Origin: Pseudomonadota bacterium
Lineage (GTDB): Bacteria; Pseudomonadota; Gammaproteobacteria; Xanthomonadales; Rhodanobacteraceae
Reading direction: 5' to 3'
Assembly: GCA_021783385.1 (NCBI GenBank)
Contig: JAJXTX010000038.1
Coordinates: 1 to 14,630, forward strand
Length of the DNA stretch: 14,630 nt
Shown here piece by piece: positions 1 through 6,477 of the stretch. A model generated the notes under the pieces. The model saw only the letters and a program-made list of their open reading frames with translations, was not told the DNA's origin and searched no databases. Position 1 is the first letter of the stretch. Every line of letters begins with the position of its first letter. Made by a program: the position numbers and the translations under genes.

Positions 1-179
1 TCGTGTGCGGCCACTGGTCGGCGCTGGGCCGCTTCGCCGGGCTCGGCGTGCATGCGATCGACACCGGTTGCGTGTGGGGCGGGCAGCTCACCGCGCTGCG
101 CCTGGATGGCGAGGAGCCGCAGTACATCGCGGTGCAGGCCGAAGCGCACCGCCAGCGACCGCCGGGCGTCGAGGACTGA
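1..179 (+). CDS. apaH: Diadenosine tetraphosphatase ApaH, C-terminal end (partial)
   Basis: Symmetrical bis(5'-nucleosyl)-tetraphosphatase, which splits Ap4A into two ADP in the cytoplasm. Only the last 58 or so codons are present; the reading frame enters from the left edge (first full codon at base 3) and stops with TGA at 177-179. The visible part carries the ApaH C-terminal signatures: a GHW motif near the start and an [21 protein letters not shown] segment, which match the end of E. coli ApaH as I remember it. Everything upstream, including the metal-binding phosphoesterase motifs, lies outside the window. It is convergent with the response regulator gene, with about 60 bases between the two stop codons and no convincing terminator there. 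Identification is confident despite the short length. Confidence 0.9.
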   Translation, partial: VCGHWSALGRFAGLGVHAIDTGCVWGGQLTALRLDGEEPQYIAVQAEAHRQRPPGVED

Positions 180-240
180 TCCCATCGTGGCAAGGGCTGG
201 ACGCGCGCGGGCAGCCACCGTCGCCTTGACGCTTGCGCGC

Positions 241-1608
241 CTACAGCTCGTAGCGCTTGAGCTTGTACCACAGCGCCCGCTCACTGATTTCCAGCAGCCG
301 TGCCGCCGCCGCCTTGTTGTTGTCGCTGCGCGCCAGCGCCGCTTCGATCAGCCGTTTTTCCAGTGCGTCGACGTGCGTGCGCAACGAGAGTGCGTCGGTG
401 CCGACGGACATGCTCGGCTCCGGCTCCGTCGCCGGCTGACGCTCGCGCAGCATGTTCGCGGGAAAGTGCTGCAAGGTGATCTCCTGCCCCTCACTGAGCA
501 CCATCGCCCGTTCCATCAGGTTTTCCAGCTCGCGCACGTTACCCGGCCAGCCATGCGCTTCGAGCCGCTCCAGCACCTGCCGCGTCAGCCGCGGTGGCGG
601 GCGGCCGAGTTCGCTGGCGTATTTGCCGAGGAAATGCTGCGCCAGCAGCGCGATGTCCTCGCGCCGGTCACGCAGCAGGGGCACGTCGATACGCACCACA
701 TTCAGCCGGAAATAAAGATCCTGGCGCAACCGTCCCGATTCCACCGCTTGCTGCAGATCCACATTGGTAGCCGCCACGATCCGCAGATCGACCGGCATCG
801 TCACGTTCGCTCCCAGCCGCTCGATGGTGCCCTCCTGCACCACGCGCAGCAGCTTGGCCTGCAGCGCCAGCGGCATCTCGGTGATCTCGTCCAGGAAAAT
901 GGTGCCGCCGCTGGCCAGCTCGCATTTGCCCACGCGGCCGCGGGCGGCGCCGGTGAAGGCGCCCTTTTCGTGCCCGAACAGTTCGCTCTCCAGCAGCTCG
1001 GCGGGAATCGCGGCACAGTTGATCGGCACAAACAATCCGCTGCGGCCGGAAGCGTGATGCAGGGCGCGCGCCACCAGTTCCTTGCCGGTACCGGTCTCGC
1101 CGACGATGAAAACGTTGCTGCGCGCCGGCGCCACCTGCTGCACCAGCCGATACAGCGCCTGCATTTTCTCGCTGACCCCGATGAACTCGCCCCAGCCCCG
1201 CGATACCTCATCGCGCAGGAAGCGGTTTTCGCGCTGCACCACGCTGACCGCGAGGGTGCGTGTCACCGCCAGCTCGATCGTCTCGATCTCGAACGGCCGG
1301 ATGATGTAGTCCGACGCGCCGAGCCGCATCGCCTCCACCGCGGTCTCGATCGTGCCGTAAGCGGTCAGCACGATCACCGGCACCTCCTCGCCACGCTCAC
1401 GCAACTCGCGCAGCAGTTGCATGCCGTCCATCCGCGGCATGCGCAGATCGGTCAGCACCAGATCGAAGCGGGTGGCATCGATGGCGGCCAGCGCCTCCAC
1501 TCCGTCCGCGGCCTGCACCACCTCATGGCCCATGCTGCCGAGCGCCAGCTCCAGGATCTGGCGCATCCTTGCCTCGTTGTCGACCACCAGCATTCGCTTC
1601 ACTTGCAC
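241..1608 (-). CDS. NtrC-family sigma-54-dependent response regulator
   Basis: Phosphorylation-controlled activator of sigma-54 RNA polymerase, 455 aa from the GTG at 1608. Domain order: receiver (about 1-120; acidic pocket D10/E12, phospho-acceptor D54 in LVLTDLRMP, T82), AAA+ domain (about 140-365; Walker A GETGTGKE at 170-177, GAFTGA sigma-54 contact loop at 216-221, Walker B IFLDE ending at 241) and a C-terminal Fis-type helix-turn-helix (last 40 residues, NNKAAAARLLEISERALWYKLK). The usually invariant receiver lysine is arginine here (R104 in DYIIRPF). The GTG at 1608 follows the kinase TGA by one base. GTG 1602, six bases after a GGTGAGG-like ribosome site, or ATG 1593 are equally plausible starts and change little. 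It is co-transcribed with the kinase and is the obvious candidate activator for the sigma-54 promoter at 12347-12331 (inference). Confidence 0.93.
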   Translation of the reverse strand: MQVKRMLVVDNEARMRQILELALGSMGHEVVQAADGVEALAAIDATRFDLVLTDLRMPRMDGMQLLRELRERGEEVPVIVLTAYGTIETAVEAMRLGASDYIIRPFEIETIELAVTRTLAVSVVQRENRFLRDEVSRGWGEFIGVSEKMQALYRLVQQVAPARSNVFIVGETGTGKELVARALHHASGRSGLFVPINCAAIPAELLESELFGHEKGAFTGAARGRVGKCELASGGTIFLDEITEMPLALQAKLLRVVQEGTIERLGANVTMPVDLRIVAATNVDLQQAVESGRLRQDLYFRLNVVRIDVPLLRDRREDIALLAQHFLGKYASELGRPPPRLTRQVLERLEAHGWPGNVRELENLMERAMVLSEGQEITLQHFPANMLRERQPATEPEPSMSVGTDALSLRTHVDALEKRLIEAALARSDNNKAAAARLLEISERALWYKLKRYEL

Positions 1609-1609
1609 C

Positions 1610-3376
1610 TCACCCAGCTAAATTCATGTCAAGACGGATGTTGAACGCCGCGCCGCCCCAGGGGCTGTCGGTGACGAAAATCTCGCCGCCGTGCGCCTGC
1701 ACGATCTGCTGCACGATGGTCAGTCCGAGACCGATACCCCCCTGGCGGCGCGTGAAGAACGGATCGAAGATCAGCTCGCGGATCGCCGGCGGAACGCCGG
1801 GCCCGTCATCAGCCACGGAAAGCCACAGCGCGCCCGCTTCCAGGTAGGTACTTACCGCAACCCTGCCGCCGCTGCTGACAAACTCCAGCGCGTTCAGCAC
1901 CAGATTGAGCAGCACCTGCATCATCTGTTCGCGATCGCAGGCGAACACCACGCCCTGCGCCTCCAGATCCCGCTCCAGATGCACGCCGGCGACCTCGGCC
2001 CGTGACGCGATCAGGTTGAGTACGCTGTCGACGATGGCATGCATGTCCTGCGGACGAAAATCCGGCGACTTCGGCCGGGCGCATTCCAGCAGCATGTTCA
2101 CCAGCGGATTGAGCCGTTCGGTCTCGCTCAGGATGAATCCGATCAGTTCGCGCTCGCGCTCACCGAGCGTGGTGTGACGGGCCAGCAGCTGCGCCGAACT
2201 GCGCACGATGCTCATCGGCGTACGGATCTCGTGCACCATCACCGCCGCCATCTCGCCCACCACCGCAAGTTTGCCGGCGCGCACCACCTGCTCGCGCGAG
2301 CGATCCAGCACCTGGATCATGTCGACGTAGGCGCGAAACAGCTCTGTGACCTCGGTTATCGTGGTGACCGGCGCGCTCGGCAGGGTCTCATCACCCTGGC
2401 GGAAGCGCCGCGTGAATTCGGTCAGGTCGACGATCGGTTTCGCGATGCGGCCGGCCAGTCTCGACGCCAGCCACAGACCCAGCGCCAGCGTCAGCAGCAG
2501 CACCACCAGCATGCCCCACAGCATGCGCCAGACCGGGCGAAACGCCTCGCTGGTCCGCTCGATCATCAGAATATGCCAGCCCAGCCCTTTGAACTGCGGG
2601 TCGCCGCTGGAGGCAGCGGCACCGACCAGCAGCGAGCGGTAGCCGAGAGCGGCGCCATCATGGATATACGAAGTCACGCCGACCGCGGGTACGGCCCAGT
2701 GCAGCATGCGCTGATGGGGCAGGCGCAGGCGTTCACGCAGCGCGCTCGATGCGGCGATCACCCGGCCCTGCGCGTCCAGCAGCAGCAGGCTGCGCGGCCC
2801 GTCGGCGGCGGCCTTGTCGAGCAACCCCTGCACGGCGCCCCAGTCCACCGTCAGATACAGCATGCCAAGGTTGCCGCGGCCAAACGCGTTGGGGATCAGC
2901 GTGCGCAAAACCACCGCCTCACCGCCGGGCTGGTAGCTGGTCGCGATGAACACGTCCTTCAGCTTTGAATCGGGCATCTGCTGCCAGGCGCGGATCGAGG
3001 GCGCCATTTTTCCGATCAGTGCACGATCTGTCGCCGCCACCACGCGGCCGGAAGTGTCGGTGCACAGCAGGGTCTGGTAGATGCTGCCCTGGCCTGCCTG
3101 CAGCTCGGACAGAAAGTTGGAAATACGCTTGTCGACGTCGTTGACACGGATGTCCTGCATCACCTGCAGGTTGCGCCAGACCCGCATGCTTTCCATCTGC
3201 GTGAACAGGAACGTATCGATGCGCTCCTTCACCGCGCCGGCGCCGAACTGGAGATTGTCGGCAATCTCCGACTGCAGGGCGCGGCGAAACTCGACAAACG
3301 ACAGCGCCCCCATCACGGCGATGGAGCCGAGCAGCATCCAGAAGAACGCACGCAGCAGGGCCGAGCGAGCCGTCAC
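1610..3376 (-). CDS. Membrane sensor histidine kinase with periplasmic Cache-like domain
   Basis: Inner-membrane kinase, 588 aa, that should phosphorylate the response regulator encoded directly after it (stop and next GTG are one base apart). Layout: transmembrane helix about 8-28; a periplasmic region about 30-280 that looks like a double Cache (PAS-fold) sensor, with repeated DxxGRVxAA elements; second transmembrane helix about 284-306; HAMP about 303-360; HisKA with phospho-acceptor H382 (VHEIRTPMS); HATPase with N495, G1 box DDGPGVP at 523-529, F box FDPFFT at 537-542 and G2 box GGIGLGL at 546-552. All catalytic boxes look intact. The start is a GTG with a weak ribosome site; ATG codon 14 would cut the first helix, so GTG is preferred. 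The ligand is unknown; Cache domains commonly bind small molecules such as organic acids or amino acids. About 210 bases separate it from the upstream dehydrogenase gene, so it probably has its own promoter. Confidence 0.92.
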   Translation of the reverse strand: MTARSALLRAFFWMLLGSIAVMGALSFVEFRRALQSEIADNLQFGAGAVKERIDTFLFTQMESMRVWRNLQVMQDIRVNDVDKRISNFLSELQAGQGSIYQTLLCTDTSGRVVAATDRALIGKMAPSIRAWQQMPDSKLKDVFIATSYQPGGEAVVLRTLIPNAFGRGNLGMLYLTVDWGAVQGLLDKAAADGPRSLLLLDAQGRVIAASSALRERLRLPHQRMLHWAVPAVGVTSYIHDGAALGYRSLLVGAAASSGDPQFKGLGWHILMIERTSEAFRPVWRMLWGMLVVLLLTLALGLWLASRLAGRIAKPIVDLTEFTRRFRQGDETLPSAPVTTITEVTELFRAYVDMIQVLDRSREQVVRAGKLAVVGEMAAVMVHEIRTPMSIVRSSAQLLARHTTLGERERELIGFILSETERLNPLVNMLLECARPKSPDFRPQDMHAIVDSVLNLIASRAEVAGVHLERDLEAQGVVFACDREQMMQVLLNLVLNALEFVSSGGRVAVSTYLEAGALWLSVADDGPGVPPAIRELIFDPFFTRRQGGIGLGLTIVQQIVQAHGGEIFVTDSPWGGAAFNIRLDMNLAG

Positions 3377-3512
3377 GCCGCGGGTCCGCTGCTGGCAGCA
3401 TGGCTATGCATGTGCACGACCTGGTCAGCGCTGATTCTCGTGCACACCGCGAGGGATCCGATCCAGCCAATCGCTGCTGCGTTCAAGGTAGGGCCGCGCG
3501 CGGCGCCGCGTG

Positions 3513-3527
3513 TGAACAATTTGTTCA
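3513..3527. promoter_or_regulatory. Perfect AT-rich palindrome, candidate operator
   Basis: TGAACAA-T-TTGTTCA is a perfect inverted repeat with 7-base arms around one base. It lies in the 208-base gap between the dehydrogenase stop and the kinase GTG, about 140 bases upstream of the kinase. Its symmetry and AT-rich composition in GC-rich surroundings suggest a dimeric repressor or activator site controlling the kinase-regulator pair. One or two such palindromes are expected by chance in this length of sequence, so only its intergenic position raises its value. I found no convincing -35/-10 or -24/-12 promoter beside it. Confidence 0.35.
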
Positions 3528-3536
3528 ATCAGAGCC

Positions 3537-3555
3537 CACCGGGTCGTGCCCGGTG
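3537..3555 (-). terminator. Hairpin after the dehydrogenase gene, possible terminator
   Basis: CACCGGG-TCGTG-CCCGGTG forms a perfect 7-base-pair, GC-rich stem with a 5-base loop, about 30 bases past the UDP-glucose dehydrogenase stop. No run of T follows on the minus strand, so it is not a classical intrinsic terminator. It could stabilise the 3' end of the long glycan mRNA, weakly separate it from the kinase genes, or be chance. Confidence 0.25.
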
Positions 3556-3584
3556 CGCACGCTGCGCGACCAGTACCGGGCGGA

Positions 3585-4994
3585 TCAGGACAGAGGCAGC
3601 GGCTGCGCGCCGCCCAGCGCACCCGGCTGGCGCATCGCAGCCGCCTGGCGCAGCGGCAGTGGATGCAACCGCGGCACCGGGTGGACCGCAGGTCGCCCGA
3701 TCGAGTGATAGGAAAGTCCGGCGCACTGCATCGCCTCCGCATCGAAGATATTGCGCAGATCCACCACCAGCTTGCCACGCATTACCGTGTGCAGCCATGC
3801 GGGCGAAATGCTGCGGAAGGCGTCCCATTCGGTGACCACCACCAGCACATCGGCGCCGTCGACGGCCTCGATCACGTCGCGGCAGTACTGCACGCTCTCG
3901 GGCAGCAGCGGGCGCGCCTGCGCCATGCCGACCGGATCGAACGCGCGCACGTGTGCGCCCTCCGCCAGCAGACGATCCACAATGCTCAGTGCGGGGGCAT
4001 CGCGCATGTCGTCCGTATCCGGCTTGAAGGTGAGGCCGAGCAGGGCGATCTGCTTGCCGCGCACCGATCCGCCGCAGTTTGCGATGATCCGCCCGGCCAT
4101 GCCCGCCTTGCGCGCATCGTTCACGCTCACCACCGTTTCCACCAGCCGCAGCGGCGCGCCCGCCTCCTGCGCAATCCGCATCAGCGCCTGCGTGTCCTTG
4201 GGGAAACACGAGCCGCCGTAGCCCGGACCGGGCTCGAGGAATTTCGGCCCGATCCGGCGATCCAGGCCAATACCGTGGCCGACGTCACGCACGTTGGCAC
4301 CGACCTTTTCGCACAGATCCGCCATCTCGTTGATGAAGGTTATCTTCATCGCCAGGAACGCGTTGGCTGCGTACTTGATCAGCTCGGCGCTCTCCAGTCC
4401 GGTGAACCGCAGCGCGTCCGCGGGCAGCTGCAGCGGACGGTAGATTTCGCCGAGCACCGCGCGCGCCCGCGCACTCTCGGTACCGATGACCACGCGATCG
4501 GGCCGCATGAAGTCCTCGATCGCGTTGCCCTCGCGCAGAAACTCGGGGTTGGATGCGATCTCGATGTGCAGATCCGGCCGCAGTTCCAGCATCCGCTCCG
4601 CCAGCCGGCGTCCGGTGCCTACCGGCACGGTGGACTTGGTGACCAGCACGACCGGGCTGTCCAGCGCAGCCGCAACCTGCTCGGCGGCGCTGAACACGTG
4701 GGTCAGATCCGCGTGCCCGTCACCGCGTCGCGACGGCGTGCCGACGGCCAGGAACACCGCATCGACGCCGTGCAGCGCGCTCTGCAGCTGGTTGTCGAAA
4801 CGCAGCCGGCCGGCCTGGATGTTGGCGCTCACCAGCGCCTCGAGGCCGGGCTCGTAAATCGGCATGCGCCCCTGGCATAGCGCCGCATAGCGCCGAGGAT
4901 CGGATTCGACAATCACGATGTCGTTGCCGATGTCGGCCAGGCAGGCGCCCGAGACCAGGCCTACATAGCCACCACCGATCATTGCAATGCGCAT
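3585..4994 (-). CDS. ugd: UDP-glucose 6-dehydrogenase
   Basis: Cytoplasmic NAD-dependent enzyme that oxidises UDP-glucose twice to UDP-glucuronate, a donor or precursor for acidic surface sugars; 469 aa. N-terminal Rossmann motif GGGYVGL at 7-13; NPEFLREG at 149-156; substrate-site ELIKYAAN with K207 and N211; catalytic C263 in GPGYGGSCFPKD; C-terminal UDP-binding domain with GLTFKPDTDDMRDAP around 320-334. All expected catalytic residues are present. A proline- and leucine-rich tail of about 34 residues follows SIGRP (431-435), with no domain I recognise. ATG 4994 is supported by a GAGGAGC ribosome site at 5008-5002. The start overlaps the end of the phosphatase gene by 16 bases, implying translational coupling. 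It is the last gene of the glycan operon. A UDP-N-acetyl-sugar dehydrogenase of the same superfamily is possible but less likely from these motifs. Confidence 0.93.
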   Translation of the reverse strand: MRIAMIGGGYVGLVSGACLADIGNDIVIVESDPRRYAALCQGRMPIYEPGLEALVSANIQAGRLRFDNQLQSALHGVDAVFLAVGTPSRRGDGHADLTHVFSAAEQVAAALDSPVVLVTKSTVPVGTGRRLAERMLELRPDLHIEIASNPEFLREGNAIEDFMRPDRVVIGTESARARAVLGEIYRPLQLPADALRFTGLESAELIKYAANAFLAMKITFINEMADLCEKVGANVRDVGHGIGLDRRIGPKFLEPGPGYGGSCFPKDTQALMRIAQEAGAPLRLVETVVSVNDARKAGMAGRIIANCGGSVRGKQIALLGLTFKPDTDDMRDAPALSIVDRLLAEGAHVRAFDPVGMAQARPLLPESVQYCRDVIEAVDGADVLVVVTEWDAFRSISPAWLHTVMRGKLVVDLRNIFDAEAMQCAGLSYHSIGRPAVHPVPRLHPLPLRQAAAMRQPGALGGAQPLPLS

Positions 4995-5614
4995 GGTTTT
5001 TGCTCCTCAAGTTGGGTTGAATGGCTGCTGTTTCCGTGACGCCGGTGCAGCGTCAACGCGTGCAGCGAACCGGTGGCCACGGGGATGTTCCGGAACATGC
5101 CCAGCGGCATCCCGGCGGCCTCCAGCAGCGCGATGCGAATCGGCCCGGCGTGGCTGACGATCAGCACGCTGCCATCGTGCGCCGTCCATTCCGGGTCCTG
5201 CAGAAACTGCTGCAAGCGCTGGCGCAGGTCGGCGAGACTCTCGCCGCCCGGCAGCGCCGCGGTATCCGGCACGCGCTTCCACTGACGCAGCTGATCTGGC
5301 CAGCGCGCGCGCACCTCGGCCTGGGTCAGCCCCTCCCACGCGCCGTAGGCCAGCTCGATCAACCGCGCGTCGACCCGCGGGGCGTCCAGCCCCAGCGTGG
5401 CGGCCACAATCTCGGCGGTCTCGCGGGCGCGGCGCAGCGGGCTGCTCAGAATCGAGCGCACGCCCTGCCCGCGTGCGCGCATGCCGATCTGCAGCGCCTG
5501 CGCGCGGCCCTCGTCGATCAGCGGGGGATCGCAGCGACCCTGATAGCGCCCGCTGCGGCTCCACTCGGTCTGCCCGTGGCGCGCCAGCAACAGCGGAATG
5601 CTCGCATCCGTCAT
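4979..5614 (-). CDS. Histidine phosphatase superfamily protein (phosphoglycerate-mutase-like)
   Basis: Branch-1 histidine phosphatase, 211 aa, predicted cytoplasmic (no signal peptide). The phosphohistidine motif is LARHGQTEW with H13; a SSPLRRARET segment at 57-66 supplies phosphate-binding arginines; E87 in LIELAYGAWEG is the probable acid; the second histidine is H155 in VSHAGP. The family includes phosphoglycerate mutases, CobC and sugar-phosphate phosphatases such as glucosyl-3-phosphoglycerate phosphatase, and sequence alone does not settle the substrate. I chose ATG 5614 because the family motif begins nine residues later and it lies 5 bases after the outer-membrane gene stop; an upstream in-frame extension to 5713 would run back into that gene. 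It overlaps the dehydrogenase by 16 bases. Its place among glycosyltransferases suggests a phosphorylated sugar or lipid-linked intermediate as substrate (inference). Confidence 0.87.
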   Translation of the reverse strand: MTDASIPLLLARHGQTEWSRSGRYQGRCDPPLIDEGRAQALQIGMRARGQGVRSILSSPLRRARETAEIVAATLGLDAPRVDARLIELAYGAWEGLTQAEVRARWPDQLRQWKRVPDTAALPGGESLADLRQRLQQFLQDPEWTAHDGSVLIVSHAGPIRIALLEAAGMPLGMFRNIPVATGSLHALTLHRRHGNSSHSTQLEEQKPCALQ

Positions 5615-5619
5615 GGCGC

Positions 5620-6477
5620 TCAATAGTGCACGGCAAGGCCGAGGACGATGCGCCGGCCGGCATGGATGCCCTTGCCGGCGAGCGAGTCTTCGTAGCCGAT
5701 GAACGGACGCCACTGGCGCAAGCGACCGGCGGGCAGATATTCCAGCTTCGCGCCCACCCGCAGCAGGTTGTAGATTTCGCCGCGGTCGGCCAGGGCTACC
5801 ACCTGCTGACGCTGCAACGTGCGCACGTAGAACACCGAGCCGCTGACCCGGAACCGCGGCGCCACCCGGTAGCCGAGCGAGAGCGAGCTGCGCAGCTGCA
5901 CGGCGCCCCCGTCAAGAAACACGCGCGGCCCGGCCATCAGCGTCGCAAACATCGCACCGCGGGCGATACCGACCTGGTAGTCCGGTTCGATCGCCGCCTT
6001 GCCCGAGCCCAGCGCTGGCGACTGGCTGGTGGAGCCGGTCGGCAAGACCGCGTTGAGGGTAATCGAGTCGGCGAAGGACTGGGTCTGACGCAGCCCGTAG
6101 TTCAAACCGATCACCTGGTCTTCCAGGCCGCTGGCACGGCTGACGACCTGCTGGCCGGCGTGATGACGGGTGTCCTGCACAGCGCCGCCGCGCAGGTCGT
6201 ACTCGATCGAGAGGCCGTGGCCGATGCCCTGCGAACCGTTGATGCGCAGCTGCGTCTCGCGTTGCTGCGAGGACGGATAGGTACTGCTGCCGAAATGCGT
6301 CGGCGAAAATGCGTGGTTGGCGCTGAAGTAGCGCAGCATCGGATCGACGACGCCGTGACCCGCGGCCGGGATCCACGGATCGGCGTGGGCTGGTCGCGTG
6401 CTGGCGGCGAACAACACCAGCGCGCACGCGCACGGGAGGAGACGCATGGTGCGGGCAGCGTTGCCGGCAGAATTCAT
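5620..6477 (-). CDS. Outer-membrane beta-barrel protein, Phenol_MetA_deg-like
   Basis: Predicted exported outer-membrane barrel, 285 aa. A hydrophobic signal segment (about 12-28) is followed by an AHA cleavage site at 30-32. The mature protein is rich in alternating beta-strand-like stretches with glycine and aromatic residues and ends in an aromatic residue (VHY). The LNAVLPTGS...LGSGKAAIEPDYQVGIARG segment resembles the loosely defined 'MetA-pathway of phenol degradation' barrel family (PF13557), a family name that says little about function. The ATG at 6477 overlaps the ABC exporter stop (ATGA). A second ATG at 6447 would give a shorter, more typical signal peptide; I cannot decide between them. 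Position between an inner-membrane exporter and glycan enzymes suggests a role in passing or anchoring the product at the outer membrane (inference). Confidence 0.75.
   Translation of the reverse strand: MNSAGNAARTMRLLPCACALVLFAASTRPAHADPWIPAAGHGVVDPMLRYFSANHAFSPTHFGSSTYPSSQQRETQLRINGSQGIGHGLSIEYDLRGGAVQDTRHHAGQQVVSRASGLEDQVIGLNYGLRQTQSFADSITLNAVLPTGSTSQSPALGSGKAAIEPDYQVGIARGAMFATLMAGPRVFLDGGAVQLRSSLSLGYRVAPRFRVSGSVFYVRTLQRQQVVALADRGEIYNLLRVGAKLEYLPAGRLRQWRPFIGYEDSLAGKGIHAGRRIVLGLAVHY

Noticed and set aside
52..1644. Long plus-strand open frames opposite the response regulator; similar ones lie opposite nearly every minus-strand gene (for example 3546-4880, 6570-8402, 9616-11217)
   Set aside because: They are antisense shadows typical of GC-rich coding DNA: arginine-, histidine- and glutamine-rich translations with no family motifs, lying opposite genes with clear catalytic signatures.
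241..3376. PrsK/PrsR-type control of a PEP-CTERM/exosortase system
   Set aside because: The kinase-regulator pair is superficially similar and also sigma-54 linked, but no exosortase, PEP-CTERM protein or EpsH-type gene is present, and the kinase has a Cache-type sensor with two transmembrane helices instead of a multi-helix membrane domain.
3377..3584. A second sigma-54 promoter before the kinase gene
   Set aside because: No GG-N10-GC match with a recognisable TGGCAC box was found on the minus strand of this gap.
5615..5713. N-terminal extension of the histidine phosphatase to 5713
   Set aside because: It overlaps the end of the outer-membrane gene, is basic and low-complexity, and the ATG at 5614 sits just before the conserved first strand.
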